From the NCBI GenBank assembly GCA_027297745.1, contig JAPUHK010000052.1:1-39145 (forward strand): a stretch of 39,145 bases of DNA. The letters are read 5' to 3'. The notes beneath the pieces are model-generated. The model did not search any database. It saw nothing but the letters and a program-made list of their open reading frames with translations, and was not told where the DNA came from. The stretch comes from Planctomycetota bacterium (lineage in GTDB: Bacteria; Planctomycetota; PLA2). The position numbers and the translations under genes were made by a program. Positions 1 through 8,533 of this stretch are shown one piece after another. How positions within the stretch are numbered: position 1 is the stretch's first letter; each line of letters starts with the position of its first letter.

Positions 1-2
1 AC

Positions 3-2915
3 TTCCGCCTGAAGGAGACCGGGGTCAAGGACCTCGGCACGCTCGAGCTAGTGCCTGCGTTCGCCATTCGCGGCCGCGTCTACGACCCGCAAAAGCAACC
101 GGTGGCCGGCGCGCGCGTCGAGGTCATCGCGGGCGAGAGCCGCTCGCGCGGCCTCGACATACTGGCCATGATCAAACGCTTCGCGGAGAGCGCACCCGTG
201 CTCCACGCGGCGCGCACGGGCAACGACGGCGCCTATGAGATCCTGGTCCCCGGACCGGGCACCTATTCGCTGCGCGCCTGGACCGACGAGTGGGGCCAGG
301 AAACGGTCACCAACCTCAAGCTCGGCGCCGCACGCGACGGGGTCGACTTCTATCTGTTCCCCGCCATGGCCATCAGCGGCCGCGTGGTGGATCCGAACGG
401 AGCGCCCGTGCCCGGTGCGCTCCTCGCGGTGAGCACGCCCATGACCATGGTGCGCGGCGGCATCCCGAAGACGGTGGACGTGACCGACGCGGAAGGCGCC
501 TTCGTGCTGGCGCTCAACGACAGCGACGACTGCATGATCACGGTGGACGCCGACGGCTTCGCCTCGCACGCGGAGTCGGAGATCAAGGCTCCGCAGCACG
601 GGCTGGTGATCGAGCTCCAATGGGGTGCCGCGTTCCAACTGTTGGTCGTGGAAGCCGGCGAAGCCAAGGTGCCGGTGCCGGGCGCCGAGGTGATGGCCGT
701 CTACGGCGGCAGCCTGGCGACGGGCGTCACCGACGCGCGCGGGCGGCTGCTGCTGCCGCACATGCCCACCAAAGCCACGACGCGCGGCCTGGGCGGCGAG
801 TCCTTCGCCCTGATTCACGCCAGCGGCTTCGTGCCCAAGAGCATGAAGCTGAGCGGCGCCGTCTTGAAGGACGGCCTGATCGATGCGGGCACGGCGGAGC
901 TCGTGCGCGGCGGCGTCATCCGCGGCACGGTGCGCCTGCGCGGCACCGACGAAGCCGTGTCCGGCGCCAGCGTGCGCGCGCTCGGCGGACTGGACCAAGA
1001 GCTCGCTTTCGGCGGCGGCAACCGGGCGCTCTCGGACGCGCAAGGCAAGTTCGTGCTCAAGGGCGCGCCGCTTGGAGCCACCGCCATCCTCGCCACGCAC
1101 GAGGACCACCTCCCCGAAGCCGGGAACCTGATGCAGCAGCTCACGCGTATGGGCGTCGGGGACGGCAAAGGGCAGGGCCTGTTCAAGGACGGCGGTAGCG
1201 AGCTCGAGCAGGACGTCTACCTGACGCCTGCGGTGACGGTCGAGGGCATCGTGCGCGATCCCAACGGCAAGCCCGTAGCCGGCGCGGAGGTCGCGCTCGT
1301 CCTCGGTCAGAACAACCAGATGGCGATGATCGAGAGCTTCCTGCTCGGTCTGGACCGTACCGCCGTGACGGGCGCGGACGGCAGCTTCCGCATCGGGCAG
1401 CTGAAGCAGGACACGCCGATCGAGATCTTCGCGCGCCACCGGAACTTCGGACCCTCGGCGACGGAGAAGGTCACGCCGCCGCAAGAGGCGGTCGTGGACC
1501 TGAAGCTGGTCAAGCCCCTGAGCCTGGAGGGCAAGGTGCTGAACGAGGCCGGCGACCCCGTGGCCGGCGCCCGCGTCAATGTAAGCCGCAAGCAGGGCGG
1601 GGCACGCCGCAGCGGCTTCGGAAACAACCCCTTCCGCACTGACCAGGGCGAGACGCGCCCGGCGGTGACCGACGCGGACGGAAAGTATGTCCTGCACGGC
1701 GCGCCGACCGGAGAGCTCGAGGTCAGCGCGGAACATCCCTCCTATGTGCAGGAGAAGACGACCGTCAAGGCCGACATCGAGACCGGCTCCGTGCCCGTCC
1801 CGGACCTGACGCTGACGCGCGGCAACGTGATCGCCGGCAGGATCTTGGACGCGGACGGAGATCCTGTGCCGAACGCCTACGCTACCGCGAACCGGGTGCA
1901 TGCGGGGGTCCGCTCCGTCGTGGTGGCCGCAGACGAAGAGGTCATCGAGGAGGTCGTGGAGGAGAGCGCCGCCGCGGGCGGCGTCGCCGTCGATGACGGC
2001 GGCAAGGGACGCACCGTGGCCGGTGCGCGCACGGACCGCGACGGCAAGTTCGAGCTCGTGGGTCTAAAGCGCGGCAAGTACAACGTCGAAGTGCGCGCAC
2101 CGAACATGGCCTCAGCAAAGATCGAGGCCGAGGCGAACGGCCCGCCGCTGGAGATCCGGCTGCGCAAGGCAGCCAAGCTGGCGGGACGGGTCACGCACGG
2201 CGGGGAAGGGGTGGCCGGGGTGCAAGTCTCCGCGCGGCGCGAGGGCAGCTGGATCGAAGGGACGCGCACGGACGGCGAAGGCCGCTTCGAGCTCGGCGGA
2301 CTGCCTCCGGACGAGGCCATCACGCTGGTGCTCAGCCACTCCGAGTACAAAGAGATGCGCATCGAGGGCGTGCGCGCCGGCTCCGAGCCGGGCGATTACC
2401 GCCTCCAAAGGGGCGGCGTCATCTCCGGAACGCTGCTCGACGAGCAGAGCCAGCCGGTACGCGGCGTACGGCTCTCCATCCAGCCCCTGAACGCGGAAGG
2501 CAGCCATTCCTGGAAGCCCACCACGACCGACGCCGACGGGCAGTTCCGCTTCGCCGGGTTGGACTCGTACACCTACAAGATCCATCTGCAGAGCTCGGGT
2601 TGGATCCTCGAGGACACGCCGGAGGTCTCGCCCGGCGACCGCACCGTGCAGTTGCGGGTGTTCAAGGGGCTGAGTATCAGCGGCACGCTCATCGACGCGG
2701 CCGGCAACCCCGTCAAGGGACAGTGGATGATGGCCCAATCGGGGGACGGGAGCAGCGCCTCCAGCAGCACGAGCGAGGACGGGAGCTTCGAGATCCGGGG
2801 TCTGAGGCCCGGCACCTATACGGTCAAGGCGTGGGGCAACCAGATGGTCACGGCGGAGGTCACCGGCGTCGAGGCCGGTTCCACCGGCATCACCGTGCAG
2901 ACGTCACCCAAGTAG
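3..2915 (+). CDS. Large secreted/surface protein of tandem carboxypeptidase-regulatory-like (CnaB-like) beta-sandwich domains; 5' end truncated by the window edge
   Basis: Frame is open upstream of the listed start at 51 (FRLKETGVKDLGTLELVPAFAIRGRVYDPQ...). Repeated pattern G.V.D..G.PV.GA.V ... TD.DG.F...GL..G.Y.V throughout. Confidence 0.85.
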   Translation, partial: FRLKETGVKDLGTLELVPAFAIRGRVYDPQKQPVAGARVEVIAGESRSRGLDILAMIKRFAESAPVLHAARTGNDGAYEILVPGPGTYSLRAWTDEWGQETVTNLKLGAARDGVDFYLFPAMAISGRVVDPNGAPVPGALLAVSTPMTMVRGGIPKTVDVTDAEGAFVLALNDSDDCMITVDADGFASHAESEIKAPQHGLVIELQWGAAFQLLVVEAGEAKVPVPGAEVMAVYGGSLATGVTDARGRLLLPHMPTKATTRGLGGESFALIHASGFVPKSMKLSGAVLKDGLIDAGTAELVRGGVIRGTVRLRGTDEAVSGASVRALGGLDQELAFGGGNRALSDAQGKFVLKGAPLGATAILATHEDHLPEAGNLMQQLTRMGVGDGKGQGLFKDGGSELEQDVYLTPAVTVEGIVRDPNGKPVAGAEVALVLGQNNQMAMIESFLLGLDRTAVTGADGSFRIGQLKQDTPIEIFARHRNFGPSATEKVTPPQEAVVDLKLVKPLSLEGKVLNEAGDPVAGARVNVSRKQGGARRSGFGNNPFRTDQGETRPAVTDADGKYVLHGAPTGELEVSAEHPSYVQEKTTVKADIETGSVPVPDLTLTRGNVIAGRILDADGDPVPNAYATANRVHAGVRSVVVAADEEVIEEVVEESAAAGGVAVDDGGKGRTVAGARTDRDGKFELVGLKRGKYNVEVRAPNMASAKIEAEANGPPLEIRLRKAAKLAGRVTHGGEGVAGVQVSARREGSWIEGTRTDGEGRFELGGLPPDEAITLVLSHSEYKEMRIEGVRAGSEPGDYRLQRGGVISGTLLDEQSQPVRGVRLSIQPLNAEGSHSWKPTTTDADGQFRFAGLDSYTYKIHLQSSGWILEDTPEVSPGDRTVQLRVFKGLSISGTLIDAAGNPVKGQWMMAQSGDGSSASSSTSEDGSFEIRGLRPGTYTVKAWGNQMVTAEVTGVEAGSTGITVQTSPK

Positions 2916-3015
2916 GGGGCTGTCTGAGACATCGCCTGGGCGGACCGCGCGTACCATCGCGGGCTCACGGGGCGCCGCACCTGAACCCGGCGTCCCGGCT
3001 GGCCGATAGGAAGGC

Positions 3016-3510
3016 GTGCCCAAGATCCCGGACGCTCCGCTGCACCATGTCCACGACCTCCCGGAGGACCGGGTCGGGGATCCGCGCGAAGAGCAGGAGT
3101 GGTTCCAGCGCCTGCCCGAGCACGCAAAGGAGGAGATGCGCGAGCGCTGGCGTGGCCAGGAGCGGCACTTGGACCGGATCCGGCAGCGGAGCAAGGAGAG
3201 TATCGTGCGCTACGCAGTCGAGGGCGCAGCGATCCTGCCCCTGTTCGAGATCATCTTCTTCAGCCCCGGATGGGTGCGCTTCGGCGCTTCCATCATCGCC
3301 GGCGCCCTGATGGGCCTGGTCTGCGCGCTCACGCGCGCCGGCCAGTACCGCTACCTGCTGATCGGCCCGCCCTTCTTTCTGGGCATGCGCCTCTTGTTCG
3401 GCTTCGGGCCCTTCATCTTGGAGGCCTTCGGCGCGGTTCTCTACGTCTCGCTCAGCGCGCTGCTGGGGTTCAGCCACGATCTTCGGAAGACCGAAGGGCT
3501 GCCGGGCTAG
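3016..3510 (+). CDS. Hypothetical membrane protein (about 3 hydrophobic segments in C-terminal half)
   Basis: ORF with GTG start; charged N-terminus then AAILPLFEIIFFSP / FGASIIAGALMGLVCAL / LIGPPFFLGMRLLFGFGPFILEAFGAVLYVSLSALLGF. Confidence 0.55.
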   Translation: MPKIPDAPLHHVHDLPEDRVGDPREEQEWFQRLPEHAKEEMRERWRGQERHLDRIRQRSKESIVRYAVEGAAILPLFEIIFFSPGWVRFGASIIAGALMGLVCALTRAGQYRYLLIGPPFFLGMRLLFGFGPFILEAFGAVLYVSLSALLGFSHDLRKTEGLPG

Positions 3511-3657
3511 CGCGCCGCCCCCGCCGGGCACCCGCAGTTACAAGATCTTTACGCCGATCTGAACGCCTCGGGTCCGGTGTGCGTCTATACCTATGTAGAA
3601 GTACTGCGTAAACGCATCAGCACGGCAGGCCAAGGCTCCGGACCCATGGAGGAGAAG

Positions 3658-4215
3658 ATGAAGAAGAGCTCTTTCCGCCCGACCCGTCCGGCTCTTGCCG
3701 CCGCCCTGTTGTGCGCCGTCTGCTTCGCGGGGATGAGCGCGCTCAGCTGGGCGGAGGAGTCGCCGGCGACCACCGTGATACAGGTTCCGGAGCCGGTGCG
3801 CGCTTTGCGCTACCGCATCAAGATCTACGACTCGGAGCTGGCGGTGCTGCACAACAGCGGCCACTGGATCCGGGAGCTCTACTTCCCCGATCAGGGCGTC
3901 GTCTGCAACGTGGTCGTGGACATAGAGGCGACCGAGAAAGGCGAGCTGCACCGCTATCACCGCATGCACGCCTTCTACAGCCCGATTCGCAACAAGTACC
4001 GGCTGCAATTCCACGAGAAGGAGCGGACCGCACCAACCAAGGAGGTGTTGATCCCCTACGCCCGGGCTCAGCAGATCTTCGAGCTGGCCGAGCTGACCCG
4101 CCGCCTACGGCAGGCCGAGCGCACGCTCGGCGCGGCGGCCTCCGCTTCGGGCTTGTTGCGGGCGGAGGCCTGGGACGAGCCGAAGGCCGCAGCCGCACCT
4201 GAGAAGGAGAAATAG
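3658..4215 (+). CDS. Hypothetical exported protein
   Basis: ATG at 3658 preceded by GGAGGAG; signal-peptide-like MKKSSFRPTRPALAAALLCAVCFAGMSALSWAEE. The longer ORF start at 3577 is less likely. Confidence 0.6.
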   Translation: MKKSSFRPTRPALAAALLCAVCFAGMSALSWAEESPATTVIQVPEPVRALRYRIKIYDSELAVLHNSGHWIRELYFPDQGVVCNVVVDIEATEKGELHRYHRMHAFYSPIRNKYRLQFHEKERTAPTKEVLIPYARAQQIFELAELTRRLRQAERTLGAAASASGLLRAEAWDEPKAAAAPEKEK

Positions 4216-4232
4216 GGCAGGCCCTGCCTGCC
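4216..4232 (+). terminator. Short GC-rich hairpin immediately after the stop codon (possible terminator or mRNA 3' end)
   Basis: GGCAGG-CCCTG-CCTGCC, 6-bp stem directly after TAG 4213-4215; no U-tract. Confidence 0.25.
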
Positions 4233-4331
4233 GCCCGCGGTCCAAGGGGAGGCCGACTTGCGGGTGCTTGAGGTTCAAGCGCCTCCCAGCCGAGAGAGAA
4301 GAGAGCCGACCTCCTGCGGAAGGAGCATGTC

Positions 4332-5336
4332 ATGAAACGCCTGATCTGTCTGCTGCTGCTCGTCCCCCTGACCACCTGGGCGCAGGACGAGACCGAGAGT
4401 CTATCCACCGGGGAAGCCAAGGAGATCCGGCACCGTGTGACGCTGCGGGGTGGCAGCCGTCTCGTCGGAAGGCTCGAGCCGGCGCAGTGGCGCGTGACGG
4501 TCTACGGCAAGACGGCCAAGTTCGGCTCGCTCACGATCCCGGTCGACGAGATCCGGCGCATCCGCTTCGGACGCAAGGCCGACCCGGACCGCTTCCAGCA
4601 AGTGCGCACGCTCGTGGACTACCTGGCCAGCGCAGACCCGGACCGACGCGACTTCGCGCACGCGAAGCTGGCCGAGATGGGCCGCTTCGCCGCGCCCGAG
4701 CTGCAGAAGCAGTCCCGGGAGCACGAGGACCCGGAGGTCAAGCGGCGCGCCGCCGAGATCCTGAAGGAGCTCGAGATCCCCGAGGAGGAGTGGCTGCCCG
4801 ACGACGACCAGGTGCGCACGGCGCGCTTCAGCATCATCGGAACCGTGGGCGAGGAGACGATCAAGATCAACGTCGCGGAGCTCGGCACGGTCACGCTGGC
4901 GCGCAAGGACGTGATCGAGATCCGCGCCTACCAGTCGGGCCAGAACCATAGCCTCAAGGTCACCGGCGCCCACACGCACATCAGCCTGTGGCTCAAGACG
5001 GGCATCCAGATAAAGGGCAGGGCGGCACTGCGCATCTCGGCGGAGGGCCAGATCATGTTCCCGAACTGGAACAACATGCCCATGAACCCCGATGGCACCG
5101 CGAACATCGGCACGGTGAACGTGCATCCGATAGGCACCGTGCTCTACGGCACGCTGATCGGCCGCATCGGCGACTCCGGCCCGGTGTTCAAGATCGGGCG
5201 CTACTACATCGGCGACGCCCAAGGGCGAGGCGAGCTGCAGCTCGCGATCGCCGTCCAAGTGCGTAACCAGGCCGCCACGGGTGAATACAAGGTGCGGGTG
5301 CAGGTCGAAGAGGCCGGCGCCTTCTTCGACGACTAG
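4332..5336 (+). CDS. Hypothetical exported protein with HEAT-like helical segment
   Basis: Signal peptide MKRLICLLLLVPLTTWAQ; LRGGSRLVGRL...DEIRRIRFG then helical ADPDRRDFAHAKLAEMGRFAAPELQKQSREHEDPEVKRRAAEILKEL. Confidence 0.65.
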   Translation: MKRLICLLLLVPLTTWAQDETESLSTGEAKEIRHRVTLRGGSRLVGRLEPAQWRVTVYGKTAKFGSLTIPVDEIRRIRFGRKADPDRFQQVRTLVDYLASADPDRRDFAHAKLAEMGRFAAPELQKQSREHEDPEVKRRAAEILKELEIPEEEWLPDDDQVRTARFSIIGTVGEETIKINVAELGTVTLARKDVIEIRAYQSGQNHSLKVTGAHTHISLWLKTGIQIKGRAALRISAEGQIMFPNWNNMPMNPDGTANIGTVNVHPIGTVLYGTLIGRIGDSGPVFKIGRYYIGDAQGRGELQLAIAVQVRNQAATGEYKVRVQVEEAGAFFDD

Positions 5337-5369
5337 ACTGTGTTTCGAAAACCACCTGGATTCGCCCGG

Positions 5370-5472
5370 CACCAAAGCCGCCATGCCCGGACGCTCTTCC
5401 AGAGGCCGCATTCGAGAGGCCGACTAGCTTCGGCCTGCACTAAAGCCGTCGTGCTTGGGTGCTCCTTCTAGA
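5370..5472. repeat. Imperfect tandem direct repeat (~66-bp period) in the intergenic space between convergent genes
   Basis: CACCAAAGCCGCCATGCCCGGACGCTCTTCCAGA versus CACTAAAGCCGTCGTGCTTGGGTGCTCCTTCTAGA. Confidence 0.45.
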
Positions 5473-5551
5473 CGACTCTCATGCAGTCGCCGCTCCGGCA
5501 CCCCTTCCGCGGGAAGCCCCGTGACCACGACGGCGGGGAGGAGCAGCGCGC

Positions 5552-6538
5552 TCATTCGGCGCTGCCCGAGAGCGCGGGCGCGTCGCGCTTGGGCGTGGGT
5601 CCGGTCAGCCACACGAAGTCGGCGTAGCGGCGGGCGAAGTCCGCCGCGGGCGGCGGATCCTTGTCGACGCCGATCGGGATCACGATCGAGTACGGCTTGC
5701 CGTTGCGGCGGAAGGCGCGGCCCGGGATGCCATAGCGGTTGGCCAGGTGGCCGTGGCCCGCCAGCACGACGATCTGCCCGCGCTGGGGGGCGGTCCGGAA
5801 CCAACGCACGACGCTGTCCGCCATGACGTCGTCCCACAGGCACATGACGAGGTAAAAGCGCTCGAACGCCGCAGCCTTCTGCTTCTCAGTCATGGGGGTC
5901 TTGGGCTTGTCACCTTTGGGGGTCGGGTGTCCCTCGCCGTAGACCGACTTCAAATAGGCGCGGTGCTGCGCGTCGTCGGTGTAGAGCGCCGGCAAGGTCC
6001 TGCGCACGTCCTCCGGCACGGCATCGAGGCCCCCCTTGCTGACCAGCTTGCGGGTCTCCTGCTCGACATTGAGCGCGATCACGGGAATCCGCTTGTCGCG
6101 TGCGAACTTCAGGATCGGACGGTACAGCGCGAAGTCGTGTCCCCAGCGCTTCTTCCACTCGCAGCGCTCCAGCAACTCCTGCTCGCCGATGCGGCCCTCG
6201 ACCCAGTCGTCGAGCACCGGCTGGAACCGGCGCTGGAACATCTCCATGCCGATCCCGTGCAGGTTTTTCTTCTCGAAGAGCGCCTCGAGGATGCGCAGCT
6301 GGATCTCGTGGTGCTCCGGATTGGTGTGCGACTCGCCGAGGTAGACCACCTGCGCCTTCGCGAGATCTTCGAGCATGTCGTCGAAGCCGGTCTCACGCGA
6401 CGTGCGGTAGATGTCCCCCGTTACGGGCTGGGGCTGCAGCGGCGGCGGCGCCTCGCGGGCCGGGGCTTGCCGCTCCTCTTCTTTGGCGGGAGAAGAGCAG
6501 GCGGCCAGCAGCAGCAACCCCAGAAACGAACGCGGCAT
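5552..6538 (-). CDS. ChaN-like (haem-binding uptake / Tiki superfamily) lipoprotein
   Basis: Lipobox MPRSFLGLLLLAACSS; VVYLGESHTNPEHHEIQLRILEAL...GIGMEMFQRRFQPVLDDWVEGRI...WGHDFALYRPILKFARDKRIPVIALN is typical of the ChaN domain. Confidence 0.85.
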   Translation of the reverse strand: MPRSFLGLLLLAACSSPAKEEERQAPAREAPPPLQPQPVTGDIYRTSRETGFDDMLEDLAKAQVVYLGESHTNPEHHEIQLRILEALFEKKNLHGIGMEMFQRRFQPVLDDWVEGRIGEQELLERCEWKKRWGHDFALYRPILKFARDKRIPVIALNVEQETRKLVSKGGLDAVPEDVRRTLPALYTDDAQHRAYLKSVYGEGHPTPKGDKPKTPMTEKQKAAAFERFYLVMCLWDDVMADSVVRWFRTAPQRGQIVVLAGHGHLANRYGIPGRAFRRNGKPYSIVIPIGVDKDPPPAADFARRYADFVWLTGPTPKRDAPALSGSAE

Positions 6539-6642
6539 GGCGGCGTATTCTATCCGCGGCCCACAAATCCTTCCGCAAAGCTGCACGCTCGCGTGCAGGT
6601 GCACGCCGCGGCGGGAACCCGGGGCAGGGTTAGAATCCCGGC

Positions 6643-7626
6643 ATGACGCGACGCGCGACCCTCGCCGCCCTGCTCCTGCTCAGCGCCGGAGTCTCGTCTG
6701 TGGCCGAAGAGCAAGAGGACGTCAGCGCCTTCAAGCTGCGCACGCACGCGAAAGAGGTGAAGGCGGCCATCGACACGAAGGAGGTCCTCGAGGGCACCAG
6801 CGAGCGCGAGCCGAAAGACGCGATCCTCGCCATCTGGGACGCGCAGTCCATTCCTGCCAAGCAGGCCACCGGGCTCGCGCCCGAAGACGAGGTCTTGGGG
6901 GTCGTCGTAGGCAAGCAGGCGCGCGCCTATCCGATGAAGATCCTCGACCGCCACGAGATGGTGAACGACGTGCTGGGCGGGCGGCCGATCGCCCCGAACT
7001 ACTGACCCCTCTGCAACTCGGCGGTCAGTTTCGACCGCCGCGTCGACGGCAGGACCCTCACGCTGGGCGTTTCCGGCTACCTGTACCGCAGCGCGGTCCT
7101 GTACTACGACCGCGAGACCGAGACGTTCTGGTCGCAGATGACGGGGGCCGCGGTCGTGGGCCCGCAGACCGGCAAGCAGCTCAAGTGGATCGACTCGGAG
7201 GTCACCACCTGGGGGGATTGGTTGCGGAGGTATCCGCAGACGACGGTCTTGAAGCCTCCGTGGGGTTGGAGCAAGTACCAGCGCAACATGTACGCGGGCT
7301 ACCGCCGCTCGTCGCGCACCTGGTTTCCCCTCGGCAACGCCACGAAGCACTATCTGTTCAAGAAGTATCCCAAGAAGTCGCTGGTGACGATCGTCAAGCG
7401 CAACGGCAAGGCCTACTGCTACCCGCACGAAGCCTTCGACGGCACGATCGAGGACCGGGGCTTGAAGCTCACGCGCCGGGACAAGCGCGTCGAGGTGAAG
7501 GACGCGCAGGGCAAGTCCGTGCCGGCCATGCAGGCCTATTGGTTCGCCTGGTGCGCGTTCTACCCGGATGGCGTCGTCTACGACCCGACCCGCAAGGGTC
7601 CTTCCGCCCCGCCTTCCGGCGGCTAG
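6643..7626 (+). CDS. DUF3179-family exported protein with in-frame TGA at 7003-7005 (candidate selenoprotein, UPLC motif)
   Basis: 6643-7005 and 7138-7626 are the same frame. Reading through the TGA gives ...NDVLGGRPIAPNY[TGA]PLCNSAVSFDRRVDGRTLTLGVSGYLYRSAVLYYDRETETFWSQMTGAAVVGP..., colinear with DUF3179 where the family has YCPLC. Confidence 0.75.
7019..7040 (+). promoter_or_regulatory. Candidate bacterial SECIS hairpin
   Basis: CGGCGGTC-AGTTTC-GACCGCCG: perfect 8-bp stem, 6-nt loop with G at loop position 2, 22 nt between the TGA and that G. Confidence 0.55.
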
Positions 7627-7640
7627 GGGCGGGCCAGGCC

Positions 7641-8111
7641 CTACGAGTAGGGAACCGCCGGGACCTTGCCACGCAAGCGCGCGTAGACCGACAACGCTCC
7701 GCGATGGTGCGCCGTGTGCTCGTTGATGCCGTCGACGATCGCCATGCGCGGCAAGTCAGCCATGATCGGACTGTCCGCCGGGAACGGTTCCCGCAGCTCC
7801 TTCATCGTCTTGCTGCCGATCACCTGCACCGCGCTCTCGAAGGCGCGATCGAGCCAGGCGCGGGCCTCCGCGAGGGAGGTCACGCTCTTGCGCAACTCCT
7901 GATCCGCCTCGCCGAAGTCCATCTTCCACCCCTCTCCGAAGCCGCCCTCCATGAACCAGTCCACGGTCTGCGCGACGTGCGCCACTTGCACGGCCACAGT
8001 GAACATCTCGGGCGTGGGCGCGAAGTCGGCGTCCGTCTCGTCGAGACAGGCCGTCGCGGTATCGAAGAACTTCTTGATCACCTGCAGCTGCTGGGGAAAG
8101 GGATTCTCCAT
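7641..8111 (-). CDS. DinB-like / DUF1993-type four-helix bundle protein
   Basis: MENPFPQQLQVIKKFFDTATACL...VQVAHVAQTVDWFMEG...INEHTAHHRGALSVYARLRGKVPAVPYS, DinB-type His pattern (H...EHTAHHRG). Confidence 0.75.
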   Translation of the reverse strand: MENPFPQQLQVIKKFFDTATACLDETDADFAPTPEMFTVAVQVAHVAQTVDWFMEGGFGEGWKMDFGEADQELRKSVTSLAEARAWLDRAFESAVQVIGSKTMKELREPFPADSPIMADLPRMAIVDGINEHTAHHRGALSVYARLRGKVPAVPYS

Positions 8112-8145
8112 GGGATGGGTTCCTCCTTGCTGGGGAGCATCTTAC

Positions 8146-8355
8146 TTAGCCTTAGCCTTAGCCTCAGCTTCGCGAGGCGGGATCAGCACCCGTACGCGTG
8201 CCCCTGCCCTTGCCCATGCCCGGTGCCCTGCAGGTTGCGGGCATAGGGCACGGGCGTGGGCACGTTTACGGGAACTCCCCGCTGGCCAGACTGGTCAAGT
8301 TCACTGTTCTGAAGTGACCCTTTGCCTTGCGGTCTGAGGCTAAGGCTGAGGTTGA
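8146..8355. repeat. Nested inverted-repeat intergenic element (TTAGCC-repeat outer arms plus inner GC-rich hairpin)
   Basis: Outer arms 8146-8167 TTAGCCTTAGCCTTAGCCTCAG and 8334-8355 CTGAGGCTAAGGCTGAGGTTGA (19/22 complementary); inner stem 8211-8229 / 8245-8262 (TGCCCATGCCCGGTGCCCT / AGGGCACGGGCGTGGGCA). Confidence 0.5.
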
Positions 8356-8533
8356 GGAAATCGCCCTGCACAACGCTCACGTGCGTCCCGAAAGGTGACG
8401 CCCACTCGAACAAGACCTCAGCCACGGGTAGCCCTTCTGCCGAAGATACCTGCGAAGCTCCGCGGGGCGAAGGCCCTCCGGATCGGGGGTGGGGACCAGG
8501 AATGACGACCTTCAAGAACAGACCAGCGGCCGC

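Noticed and set aside
7003-7005. DUF3179 gene as a simple nonsense pseudogene
   Set aside because: Not excluded, but less favoured: the stop sits exactly at a conserved Cys, is TGA, is followed by a SECIS-like hairpin, and no second lesion is visible.
8146-8170. TTAGCC repeats as a telomere-like signal
   Set aside because: Only about three to four units, and better explained as one arm of an inverted repeat.
8360-8533. Possible c-di-GMP (GEMM) riboswitch in the pelA1 leader
   Set aside because: Some GEMM-like fragments (GAAAGGTGACGC, GGGTAGCCCTTCTGCC), but I could not lay out the conserved core and both helices convincingly. Infernal with the GEMM-I/II models would decide.
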